Source: Pseudopedobacter sp965218985 (lineage in GTDB: Bacteria; Bacteroidota; Bacteroidia; Sphingobacteriales; Sphingobacteriaceae). From it: a DNA stretch of 64,000 bases. Below the pieces are notes generated by a model, which was not told where the DNA came from, made no database searches, and saw only the letters and a program-made list of their open reading frames with translations. Positions 1 through 8,268 of the stretch are shown one piece after another. Made by a program: the position numbers and the translations under genes. The stretch lies in the NCBI GenBank assembly GCA_965218985.1, contig CBDCMP010000007.1, forward strand, positions 1,612,001 to 1,676,000. The letters run 5' to 3'. Numbering within the stretch: position 1 is the stretch's first letter; each line of letters starts with the position of its first letter.

Positions 1-889
1 CTATCGTTTCTTTATCAGTAATGTTCTTTTGGCAGTGATATTTTATGCCAATGCTTTTTATTTTTACCCGGTTATATTTAAGAGAAATGGATTGGGATTA
101 TATATCATTGTCATTGTCCTATCCTTAACGATCGCCTGGTTTTTATCTCAATATGTCGATCTGCATCTTTTCCCGATCAAGAGAAAGTGGGGCCGGCCTA
201 TTTTCCCAAACCTGATATCTTACATATTCATTTTGGGGACCAGTTGCAGCTATAGAATCATCATTGATCATTTAAAAATCCAAAAGCGTATTAAGGAGAA
301 GGAGACTGAAAATCTAAAGACTGAATTAAGCTTTTTAAGATCACAGGTCAGTCCGCACTTTATGTTCAATGTGTTGAATAATTTGGTTTCACTGGCAAGA
401 AAGAAAAGCGATAAAATGGAACCTGCTTTGTTACAACTTTCTGCACTTTTAAGATACATGCTGTATGAAGGAAATGGAGGTAAAATTAACCTGAGCCAGG
501 AAATCAATTACCTAAAGGGATATATAGATCTTCAAAAATTGAGATTTGGAGACGATATAGAAGTTAATTTCATCATAAAAGGTGAACCTGAAGATCTAAA
601 ACTCGAACCGATGTTACTTATTCCTTTTGTGGAGAATGCATTTAAACACGGGATGGGCACCATTGAACAACCTAAAATAAATATCTCTATGTTGATAGAA
701 GGGAAAAAACTCACTTTTGAAGTGGAGAATGATGTCCCGCCTGTTGGCGAGAGTAAAGATGAAAGCTCAGGCATCGGCCTGAGCAACACTAAAAGGCGTT
801 TGGCTCTGTTATATGAGCATCATCATTTGAAGGTAAAGGCAGCGCATCAAAAATACACCGTGAAACTTAATCTGGAGATGAATGATTAG
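1..889 (+). CDS. LytS-family sensor histidine kinase (5' end outside window)
   Basis: The frame is open to the first base, so the N-terminus lies outside; a TTG at 29 is only the first possible start inside the window. Two or three hydrophobic stretches (bases ~5-270) are the end of a membrane sensor region. They are followed by a short coiled coil and a His_kinase domain whose H-box SQVSPHFMFN carries the phospho-accepting His (near base 357). A HATPase_c domain follows with the N-box PFVENAFKHG and a GIGLSNTKRRL G-box. This is the LytS/YehU type, which signals to LytTR regulators. It overlaps the next gene, a LytTR regulator, by 8 bp, so the two form one two-component system. The stimulus is not visible. 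Confidence 0.93.
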   Translation, partial: YRFFISNVLLAVIFYANAFYFYPVIFKRNGLGLYIIVIVLSLTIAWFLSQYVDLHLFPIKRKWGRPIFPNLISYIFILGTSCSYRIIIDHLKIQKRIKEKETENLKTELSFLRSQVSPHFMFNVLNNLVSLARKKSDKMEPALLQLSALLRYMLYEGNGGKINLSQEINYLKGYIDLQKLRFGDDIEVNFIIKGEPEDLKLEPMLLIPFVENAFKHGMGTIEQPKINISMLIEGKKLTFEVENDVPPVGESKDESSGIGLSNTKRRLALLYEHHHLKVKAAHQKYTVKLNLEMND

Positions 890-1595
890 GTGTTTGGTTG
901 TTGATGACGAACTTTTAGCAAGAGAGCTGATGGAGGATAACCTCCATCAGGTACCCTTTCTTGAACTGGCTGGTTCCTGTAAAAATGCCTTGCAAGCCAT
1001 TGACATGATTCAAAAGGAAATGGTCGACTTGATCTTTCTGGATATCCAAATGCCTGGCCTAAACGGATTGCAGATGTTGAAAAGTATGGCTAACCCACCC
1101 ATGATCATCCTGGTGACTGCTTATGAAAAGTATGCATTGGAAGGGTTTGATTTAGATGTACTGGATTATTTGTTAAAACCTGTCCCATTTGAAAGGTTTC
1201 TAAAAGCTGCAAATAAAGCTTATGATCTTTTCCATTTAAGAACACAAAACAAAGCGAACCCTCCTGTCCTCAATGACTATTTATTTGTGAATGCCGATTA
1301 TGCCAACGTTAAAATAAAGATCAACGATATTGAGTATGTGGAAGGCTTAAAAGATTATATCAAAATATACCTCATCAATTCTGAAAAGCCTGTAATTACG
1401 CGTTTAAGCATGCGATATCTGGAGGAGAGACTTGATGAGAAACATTTTTTGAGGGTTCATAAATCTTATATAACATCATTAGATCATATGATGGCATTTA
1501 AAAGAAACCATGTGATTTTGCCACATAAAGAGATTTCAGTGACTGATCATTATCGCGATGCGCTTCTACGGCATATTAATAAAAAGAATCTTTGA
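882..1595 (+). CDS. LytTR-family response regulator
   Basis: A 237-residue two-domain regulator. The receiver domain (about 1-120) has the acidic pair DD at 8-9, phospho-acceptor Asp54 (FLDIQMPG), a conserved Thr in the VTAYEKYA segment and Lys99 (LLKPV). The LytTR DNA-binding domain (about 130-237) contains the typical YVEGLKDYIKI and FLRVHKSYI segments. The ATG lies within the end of the kinase gene (8-bp overlap), indicating translational coupling and a cognate pair. The target genes are unknown. The secreted protein and TonB-type protein downstream are candidates by position only. Confidence 0.95.
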   Translation: MIRCLVVDDELLARELMEDNLHQVPFLELAGSCKNALQAIDMIQKEMVDLIFLDIQMPGLNGLQMLKSMANPPMIILVTAYEKYALEGFDLDVLDYLLKPVPFERFLKAANKAYDLFHLRTQNKANPPVLNDYLFVNADYANVKIKINDIEYVEGLKDYIKIYLINSEKPVITRLSMRYLEERLDEKHFLRVHKSYITSLDHMMAFKRNHVILPHKEISVTDHYRDALLRHINKKNL

Positions 1596-1719
1596 TCAAG
1601 TCTCCTGAAAAGCAGGTTTCATCTATTTTATGATGCAACTCGTATCATAACTTTTATAATAAACGCTTGTGTCCTTAATCTTACACTCAGTTAAATCATC
1701 AAAGCACAAAATCTTGAAA

Positions 1720-2541
1720 ATGAAAAATCCATATCTCATCACATTGTTCTTGGCCATGTTCAGTTATACATGCTTTGCTCAGGAAATTATTCCCAATGCA
1801 CCCGCCAATTTAAAAATTGATGGGAAATTGACGGAGTTCTCAGATTCCTTAACAAGCTATGACAAGACCACAAAGTTAAACTACGCCCTTGCTCATGATG
1901 CAAATAATTTATATGTGTTTGTTAAAGCCAATGGCCAGCAAGAGCAAAATAAGATGATGGCCGGAGGGATAAGTGTATCTGTGAACGCAAGTGGCAAAAA
2001 GAAAGCCAGCTCCACCATCACATTCCCTGTGGTGGACCGGGCTGCCATGATGGCTGAAATGAGGAATCGCCGAAGTCAGGGAGGCGGGGGAGAGGGTAAT
2101 GCACAAGTTCAGAGAACTCCGGAAGAGAGACAGGCCGAAAGAGAAGCGATGAGAAAAAAGATATTAACCAATTTAAAGGAGATCAAAGTGAGCGGCTTGA
2201 ACGGCATCAGCGTGGAGAGCATCTCCATATATAATACCTATGGCATTAAAACAGGCATAAATTATAATGATAAGAATGCTTTAATCTACGAGCTCGCCAT
2301 TCCTTTGAAATTGGTCAATGTAGATCCGGCAAGTGAGGAGGAGATTGCAGTGAACATTAAACTGAATGGCCTGGAATTACCTGAAAATTCAGGTGGTGGC
2401 GGAGGTGGTTTTGGAGGCGGTGGAAACTTTGGTGGAGGAGGCTTTGGTGGCCAACCGACGGGTGCCAGGGGAGGATCACAAAACTTTTCGGCAATGTTTA
2501 CGCCCACTGAATTTTGGGTAAAAGCTAAACTTTCTAAATAA
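1720..2541 (+). CDS. Secreted protein with CBM9-like N-terminus and Gly-rich C-terminal tract
   Basis: The ATG at 1720 is preferred over an upstream GTG at 1669 because it begins directly with a signal peptide (MKNPYLITLFLAMFSYTCFAQ). The mature protein starts with a segment (PANLKIDGKLTEF ... YALAHDANNLYVFVKA) that resembles the carbohydrate-binding family 9/DOMON-like beta-sandwich often found in exported Bacteroidota proteins. A charged helical stretch follows, and near residues 230-256 there is a run made almost only of Gly and Phe. A similar Gly/Phe/Arg run occurs in the outer-membrane protein encoded next, which suggests the two products work together. No catalytic residues were recognised. 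The function is unknown. Confidence 0.8.
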   Translation: MKNPYLITLFLAMFSYTCFAQEIIPNAPANLKIDGKLTEFSDSLTSYDKTTKLNYALAHDANNLYVFVKANGQQEQNKMMAGGISVSVNASGKKKASSTITFPVVDRAAMMAEMRNRRSQGGGGEGNAQVQRTPEERQAEREAMRKKILTNLKEIKVSGLNGISVESISIYNTYGIKTGINYNDKNALIYELAIPLKLVNVDPASEEEIAVNIKLNGLELPENSGGGGGGFGGGGNFGGGGFGGQPTGARGGSQNFSAMFTPTEFWVKAKLSK

Positions 2542-2628
2542 ATGCAAGCAAGCATTTAACTATTCAAAATTGTAATAAATAACCAGAACCAACGACTTGA
2601 AATAGCGTTTTTTGTAAAATTGAAAGAT

Positions 2629-5412
2629 ATGAAAAAATTAATCTTGCTCCTGCTCTGCTCATTTATTTTCCACGCATTAAAGGCGCAATCAAATATTGAG
2701 GTAAGCGGAATTGTAAAAGATTCAACAGACAATGCGGTGATCGGTGCTGCAGTTAAAATTGCAACGAGCACTGATACGCTTTCTGCGCTTACCAATACAG
2801 ATGGAATATTTGTATTCAACAATATCAAGTCTTCTCAATTTCTGATAACCATCACGGCGTTAGGTTATCAGCCGGTAAAAAAACGGTTTCTTTTCGATCC
2901 AACTTCCACGAGATTAGTTTTGGATCCTGTTATCTTAAGTAATGACAGTAAAATGCTGAATGAAGTGGTGGTAAACGGAACGCCTGATGTCACCGTGAAA
3001 GAGGATACCTTAGAATACAGGGCAGATGCTTACAAATTACAACCCAATGCGCTCACAGAAGATTTGATTAAAAAACTCCCGGGCGTGGAGGTGGATAGAG
3101 ATGGCAACATCACCGCACAGGGAAAAGCCGTTACCAAGGTAAGAGTGAATGGTAAGGATTTCTTCGGGGGAGACGTTAAAACGGCCACTCAGCAACTCCC
3201 GGCTGATTTATTGGAAAAAGTGCAGATAGTGGATGATTACGGAGATCAGGCGAATATCACAGGAGTGAAGGATGGTGATCCTGAGAAAGTTTTGAACTTA
3301 GTGATCAGGCCGGATAAAAATAAAGGGTACATCATTCGTGGTACTGTAGGTGGTGGGGATCAGGATAGGTATCAGGCTTCAGTTTTTGCTGCAAGTTTCA
3401 ATAATGCTCAGCAGCTTTCTGCGGTGGCTAATTTAAATAATACGAATGCAAACATCTTCAATCTGGTGCAATCTGGTGGGGGCGGTGGAAGAGGGCGTGG
3501 TGGTTTTGGTGGGGGTGGTTTTGGCGGTGGTGGCGATGGTTTAACAGATGTGAAATCCATCGGGTTGAATTATCGCGATGAATGGTCAAAAAAAATCACA
3601 GCTTACGGAAGCTATAGCTTCTCCTACAGAGATAACACTACCATCAGTAATAGCCTGCAAAGCTCGGTGGGTAAAGACGGGGGCGGAAATGAAATTATCA
3701 TTAATAATTCAAACGACGGAAATGCAAACACCACCAACAATAATCACAGATTCAATTTTAATATCGAATATAAAATAGATAGCCTCAATTATTTGAAATT
3801 ACAACCAAATTTTAGTTACAGCTCCAATGATGGTGGTTCTTTTTCAAATTTTGATATTTTGAAAAATAGCACTCCATCTTCCATGGGTTTAGAGAATTCC
3901 AGCAATTCTTCCAACACCCCTAATTATGGCTTTGAAGCTTTGTATAACCATAGATTTGGGGCAAAACCAAGAAATCTTTCTTTGAATGCTGAATATAGCT
4001 CTAACGTTTACAAACAAGACCAGGACGTGACCAATGATTCTAAATACTTCACTCAAAGTGGTCAAACAGACCTTTATCAACGCCTATTAACGAATAACGA
4101 TAATAATAATGACAACCTAAGATTACGTGTTTCTTATACAGAACCCCTTACAAAAACCAACGCTTTAGAATTCAATTATTCTTATGGCCTTGCAAATATT
4201 GACAATAATAAACAAGTCTTGAAAAACTTAGACTCCTTAAATAACAATTTTGTCCAGGATTTAAATCAAAGCAATATTTACAATTATAAATATACAACCA
4301 ATCGTTTTGGGGCCAATTTCAGGGTAAATCAAAAGAAATACAATTATACCATTGGTTTAGCGGTTCAGCCAAGCCTTTTAGAAGGAACTTCAACAAGCAG
4401 GGGCTTAAACACGCACCGGTCAACTATCAACATCTTCCCAACAGGACGTTATACCTACAAATTCGCCAGAACCAGGGAATTGAATATTTCAGTTGACGGA
4501 AGAAGTAACCAGCCAAATTATTCACAACTGCAACCTGTGGCAGATAGTTCAAACATCCAGTTCCCAACCATTGGTAATCCCAATTTAGATGCAGAATTTA
4601 ACACACGGGTCAATCTAAGGTATAATAACTTTGATTTGGCGTCAGGTAATGTATTTTTCTCCAACATCTCTTTTAACACCACCAATAATAAAATAGTGAA
4701 TAACATATTGAGCAGCCCCGCAGGAGAGAAAAATGTAATACAAACCACCACCTATGCAAATGCTGATGGTTATTACACAATTAATGGTTTTTATGCCTTC
4801 TCCAAACCATTCAAGGAGAAGGCTTACGTAATTGGCTTGAGAGGTTTCGCTAATTATAACAACAATATTTCTTTGCTGGATGGGGAGAAGAACATCGGTA
4901 AAAACTATGTTTTGAACCAAAGGTTAAATTTTCAAATCAATCCAAAAACATGGTTGGAGGTAACTTCATCTGCCAGCTATAGCTGGAATCAGACCAGGTA
5001 TACTTTAAACGATAGAAATAATTCCACAGTGAACACCTGGAGTTTGAGTTATGACCATAAGATTTATTTCACAAAATCATTATTATGGGGAGCTTCGCTG
5101 GATAAAAACTTTAATAGCGGTTATAACAGTACCAGTAGCAATCCATTAATCATCAATTCCTACCTGGAGAAGCAATTTTTCAAAGGAAACACCGGTGCAT
5201 TGCGTTTTCAGGCATTTGACTTGTTAGACCAAAACACCAGCATTACCCATACCGTAACTGATAACTATACCTTGGACAGTCAAAGCAACCGATTATCAAG
5301 ATATTTTATGCTCACATTCACCATGAAATTTCAAAAATTCGCAGGAAGCAACACCACCATACCAGATAATTTAGGTGGTGAAAGAGAAAGGCGTTACAGA
5401 AGAGATGATTAA
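2629..5412 (+). CDS. TonB-receptor-like outer-membrane beta-barrel protein with CarboxypepD_reg domain
   Basis: The ATG at 2629 is chosen over a TTG at 2620 because it starts a clean signal peptide (KKLILLLLCSFIFHALKAQ). The order is an N-terminal carboxypeptidase-regulatory-like domain (about 24-105), a plug-like domain (VVVNGTPDVTVKEDTLEYRAD; KKLPGVEVD; a GKDFFGGD segment) and a large beta-barrel rich in Asn, Tyr and Ser. This is the 'outer membrane beta-barrel protein' branch of TonB-dependent receptors (OMP_b-brl_3 type). Around residues 280-305 a loop consists almost wholly of Gly with Arg and Phe, echoing the preceding secreted protein. The transported substrate is unknown. The gap to the preceding gene is under 90 bp, so they are probably co-transcribed. 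Confidence 0.88.
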   Translation: MKKLILLLLCSFIFHALKAQSNIEVSGIVKDSTDNAVIGAAVKIATSTDTLSALTNTDGIFVFNNIKSSQFLITITALGYQPVKKRFLFDPTSTRLVLDPVILSNDSKMLNEVVVNGTPDVTVKEDTLEYRADAYKLQPNALTEDLIKKLPGVEVDRDGNITAQGKAVTKVRVNGKDFFGGDVKTATQQLPADLLEKVQIVDDYGDQANITGVKDGDPEKVLNLVIRPDKNKGYIIRGTVGGGDQDRYQASVFAASFNNAQQLSAVANLNNTNANIFNLVQSGGGGGRGRGGFGGGGFGGGGDGLTDVKSIGLNYRDEWSKKITAYGSYSFSYRDNTTISNSLQSSVGKDGGGNEIIINNSNDGNANTTNNNHRFNFNIEYKIDSLNYLKLQPNFSYSSNDGGSFSNFDILKNSTPSSMGLENSSNSSNTPNYGFEALYNHRFGAKPRNLSLNAEYSSNVYKQDQDVTNDSKYFTQSGQTDLYQRLLTNNDNNNDNLRLRVSYTEPLTKTNALEFNYSYGLANIDNNKQVLKNLDSLNNNFVQDLNQSNIYNYKYTTNRFGANFRVNQKKYNYTIGLAVQPSLLEGTSTSRGLNTHRSTINIFPTGRYTYKFARTRELNISVDGRSNQPNYSQLQPVADSSNIQFPTIGNPNLDAEFNTRVNLRYNNFDLASGNVFFSNISFNTTNNKIVNNILSSPAGEKNVIQTTTYANADGYYTINGFYAFSKPFKEKAYVIGLRGFANYNNNISLLDGEKNIGKNYVLNQRLNFQINPKTWLEVTSSASYSWNQTRYTLNDRNNSTVNTWSLSYDHKIYFTKSLLWGASLDKNFNSGYNSTSSNPLIINSYLEKQFFKGNTGALRFQAFDLLDQNTSITHTVTDNYTLDSQSNRLSRYFMLTFTMKFQKFAGSNTTIPDNLGGERERRYRRDD

Positions 5413-5568
5413 TTCTGGATAAAATCATCTGTTTCAAAGAAAGTAATGGCCATGCTAACTCGTTCAGCATCTCACATGAAAGTTTTACAAATTCGAAAAC
5501 GCTTAAGCTCCACCTCACTGGGGCGGCCAATAATCCGGAATGATAAGAACTGAAACAGGCTGCTTAAT

Positions 5569-6372
5569 TTATAAATCTTTCCAGCTGATTTCTGATTGAT
5601 TCAAATTAAAGAAATCAGTCTTTGGTTTTAGATCTAAATATGGATAGGTCACTTTGGAAAGATATAATCCGTGAGGATGCACCGGCGATAATATTTTTGG
5701 CGTCTCTTTCACAATGAAATGATGCTCGAAATCATTGATGCCTAACTCTCCTTTGCCCACTTTTAATAATTGACCCACCAAAATTCTAATCATTTTTCCC
5801 AAAAACCGATTAGAAGAAATTTGAAATCGTAACCTTTCTCCGCTAGAGGAGATTAACCATTTAGCCATAGAGACATGGCAGATGGTGTGTTCATTCTTAT
5901 CAGGAGAAGTGCAGAAAGGTTTGTAATCGTTATATTTTGTGAGGAGATTAGTCGCCTTTTTAAGCTGGTCAACATCTAATTTCAAATCCGAATATTGGGC
6001 ACTGCATGCTCCCAAAAACGGATCTTTATAGGTGTGAATGAAATAATCATATTGACGCTGGATGGCATCAAAGCGGGCATGAGGTAAGCCTTCCATAGGG
6101 ATGATATCAAAAACCGCAATATCAGACGGGAGCATTCTGTTTAAACGGAAAAGAAAGACTTCATCCAACATTTTATCTATATCCGCATGAAAAAAGAACT
6201 GGCTGGCATTTACCTGTGTATCCGTTCTGCCGCAACCATTGATAGCTGCAGGTGTTTTTAAAACCTGTGCTAGTTTCTCCTCTATGATTTGTTGTACGCT
6301 AGCCGCTTTGCTGTTCTTTTGCCAGCCATGATAATTTTTTCCGCAATAAGCGATGTGAAAGAAATATCTCAA
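5569..6372 (-). CDS. truA: tRNA pseudouridine(38-40) synthase TruA
   Basis: This enzyme isomerises uridines 38-40 in the anticodon stem-loop of tRNAs. The 267-residue length fits the family. The catalytic Asp is Asp51 in the NGCGRTDTQVNA motif, preceded by the typical YCGKNYHGWQ start and followed by RFDAIQRQYDY and SSNRFLGKMIRILVG. It is a single gene on the minus strand. A TAnnTTTG-type -7 element (6387-6394) lies 14 nt before its ATG. The 156-bp stretch to the convergent outer-membrane gene holds no further gene. Confidence 0.97.
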   Translation of the reverse strand: MRYFFHIAYCGKNYHGWQKNSKAASVQQIIEEKLAQVLKTPAAINGCGRTDTQVNASQFFFHADIDKMLDEVFLFRLNRMLPSDIAVFDIIPMEGLPHARFDAIQRQYDYFIHTYKDPFLGACSAQYSDLKLDVDQLKKATNLLTKYNDYKPFCTSPDKNEHTICHVSMAKWLISSSGERLRFQISSNRFLGKMIRILVGQLLKVGKGELGINDFEHHFIVKETPKILSPVHPHGLYLSKVTYPYLDLKPKTDFFNLNQSEISWKDL

Positions 6373-6386
6373 GTTTGATGTTTTCC

Positions 6387-6394
6387 CAAATATA
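6387..6394 (-). promoter_or_regulatory. Bacteroidota -7 promoter element for truA
   Basis: The minus strand reads TATATTTG, a full match to TAnnTTTG, 14 nt upstream of the truA ATG. The -33 part is not obvious. Confidence 0.5.
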
Positions 6395-6492
6395 TGATGC
6401 TAAATCCTGAAAAATATTGATGTCCTTCACTTTTGCCTGGATTCGTGTCTATATGAACCAATGGGCATGGCTGATCTGGTTTTACAAAAACT

Positions 6493-6984
6493 TTAAGCCA
6501 ACTTCTTCTCCATCACGTAATCATCCATCACGTAATCAAAATAAGGAATATCCACTTCTTCAATGATTTGATAACCCATTTTTTCATAGAAGAGACGGGC
6601 TTTATTACCTCGGTTCACATTTAAAGAAAGGATGTTGGCTCCTAAAGCTTTCACGGCACTCTCCACAGTTTTTAATAAGGCTTTGCCTGTTCCCTTCCCT
6701 TGTTGATCTGGATGCAGATATATTTTTTGAAGTTTATAAGTTTTGTCTGTAATTGTTTTTGAATAACAGGCGAATCCCTTTGGAACCTCACCAACACTTA
6801 ATAAAAGGAATATATGCCCCTGCTCCATTTGCTGTTTTAAGGATTCCTCAGCGTACATTTGTGCTAGCATAAAAGCTATCTGCTCTTTAGAAAGTATGTT
6901 TTCATAGGTTAGCCACCATATTTCATTCGCTAACTGATGGATGGTTGGAATAGCTGTTAAATCTGCTTCTTCAATTTTGATCAT
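6493..6984 (-). CDS. GNAT-family N-acetyltransferase
   Basis: A 163-residue protein with the GNAT fold. The acetyl-CoA-binding motif A is YLHPDQQGKGTGKALL (Q-x-x-G-x-G form), followed by LNVNRGNKARLFYEKMGY, where the Tyr/Asn pattern of motif B is seen. The substrate cannot be inferred. Its ATG overlaps the stop of the upstream TPK-like gene by 4 bp (ATGA), so it is the last gene of a thiE / TPK-like / GNAT operon. A role in thiamine metabolism is possible only by position. Confidence 0.9.
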   Translation of the reverse strand: MIKIEEADLTAIPTIHQLANEIWWLTYENILSKEQIAFMLAQMYAEESLKQQMEQGHIFLLLSVGEVPKGFACYSKTITDKTYKLQKIYLHPDQQGKGTGKALLKTVESAVKALGANILSLNVNRGNKARLFYEKMGYQIIEEVDIPYFDYVMDDYVMEKKLA

Positions 6985-7556
6985 AATTGCTCTGCGACGA
7001 AAATGAAAGGTGGCTCAAAAGTGAAGCTGAAAAATCCGTCTTTAAGCGTTTGGAAATGTTCCTGGTCGATCTTTTTCAAACCAGCATGACTGAGTTGATG
7101 AATGATCTCAGGATGCAAAACATAGATATCCTCACCCTTAGCTTTCCACTTACTAAAACCCGATTTGATGGGATAGATTTTTCTATGCTGATCAAAGACC
7201 ACAATGTCCAATAAATAAACAAAAAGAAGGTATTCTTTAGCCTGAAAATGATTAGTGATGATATTTACCGCAGGATATCCCTCTGCGACTAAATATTTCA
7301 AAGCAGCCTCTAAAACGTCGTCTCCACAAGGGACGATCTTTAAATGCTCCTGCAGTGGTTTCGTTTCACTTTCAGGAGTTAAAATAGTATCGATTTTAAT
7401 TCCTAAAGAAAGTATCTTGTCCACCTGCTGATCATAAACCATGATCATAGGTGACCATTCCAGCAATTGGCCCAAATATTCTTCATCAAACTCATTCATG
7501 GAGATAATGAGTAGGGCTGGCTCCTGTTTCTCTCTTATGATATGATGACTGGACAT
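6981..7556 (-). CDS. Divergent thiamine-pyrophosphokinase-like protein
   Basis: A 191-residue protein not recognised at first sight. The segment YDQQVDKILSLGIKIDTIL (about 41-59) lines up with the ADGGAN...LGIKPDYIIGDFDS region of thiamine pyrophosphokinases. The later stretch DDVLEAALKYLVAEGYPAVNII fits their TDLEKAL...GYKEIVI helix-strand. However, the acidic GDFDS motif that binds metal and ATP is replaced by LTPES and DGGAN by YDQQV, so catalysis is doubtful. It sits 9 bp downstream of thiE and overlaps the GNAT gene by 4 bp. The thiE context supports a thiamine role. It could be a TPK variant specific to this family or a non-catalytic relative. Confidence 0.6.
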   Translation of the reverse strand: MSSHHIIREKQEPALLIISMNEFDEEYLGQLLEWSPMIMVYDQQVDKILSLGIKIDTILTPESETKPLQEHLKIVPCGDDVLEAALKYLVAEGYPAVNIITNHFQAKEYLLFVYLLDIVVFDQHRKIYPIKSGFSKWKAKGEDIYVLHPEIIHQLSHAGLKKIDQEHFQTLKDGFFSFTFEPPFIFVAEQL

Positions 7557-7565
7557 GCTATTGGT

Positions 7566-8198
7566 TTAAAAAAGTGATTGATGAAATTCTTTGTAAGCAG
7601 TGGCAAAATTATCCGCTTTATTGATCGCTGCTGATACAGCGATGCCGTGTATTCCCGTTCTCATCAATTCCTCCACATCTTTCAATTCTATTCCTCCAAC
7701 TGCGATCACGGGAATTTCAAGGTTCTTTTTTTGGAGTTGATCCACCATTTTCCAGTAACCCTCCATTCCCCAGTGCGGAAAAGAATTTGGTTTGGTATTG
7801 GTGTGACCAAAAGGTCCGCAACCAATATAGTCAGCTCCATTTTTAATATGATCTACTATTTGTTCAAGGGTGTTTGCAGAAGCACCTAGTGTTTTGTCTT
7901 TTCCAATCTCCGCTCTTATCTGTAATAAATCTGCATCCATATCCTCGATGTGAACGCCTTGAATATCTGCCTGATTGACCAGATGAAAATGATTGGTTAC
8001 CATCAAAGTTGTACCCCAGTCGTCACAAATAGAGGCAATTAAACGAAGCTCCTCCAACATCTCCTCCTCACTTTTATTCAGGCACCGGTATTGGATCCAC
8101 CCTGCTCCGGCCTCACAGGCCATTTGTGTTTGAGTCACCTGTGAACGGTGAGCTGAATCTTCAGTGAGGTAATGTAATTTAGAGATGTATTTCTTCAT
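7566..8198 (-). CDS. thiE: Thiamine phosphate synthase (ThiE-like)
   Basis: ThiE joins hydroxymethylpyrimidine diphosphate and thiazole phosphate to give thiamine phosphate in the cytoplasm. The 210-residue TIM barrel shows IQYRCLNKSEEEMLEEL (usual IQLR.K), LMVTNHFHLVNQADIQGVHIEDMD (usual D..DLA...GVHLGQ.D), LGASANTLEQI, DYIGCGPFGHTNTKPN (usual GP.F.T.TK) and PVIAVGGIELKDVEELMRTGIHGIAVSAAI. It is the first gene of a three-gene minus-strand operon. No TPP riboswitch is visible in the 70 bp upstream. No other thiamine-synthesis genes (thiC, thiG, thiD) lie in the window. Confidence 0.93.
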   Translation of the reverse strand: MKKYISKLHYLTEDSAHRSQVTQTQMACEAGAGWIQYRCLNKSEEEMLEELRLIASICDDWGTTLMVTNHFHLVNQADIQGVHIEDMDADLLQIRAEIGKDKTLGASANTLEQIVDHIKNGADYIGCGPFGHTNTKPNSFPHWGMEGYWKMVDQLQKKNLEIPVIAVGGIELKDVEELMRTGIHGIAVSAAINKADNFATAYKEFHQSLF

Positions 8199-8268
8199 TT
8201 TGATGACGATTGACAGGCGAAAATAAATATTTTAAAATGTACTCCTCTAATTTTGTACCTATATATCG

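Noticed and set aside
2286..2555. Antisense Pro-rich reading frame
   Set aside because: It is the mirror of the Gly-rich tract in the gene on the other strand.
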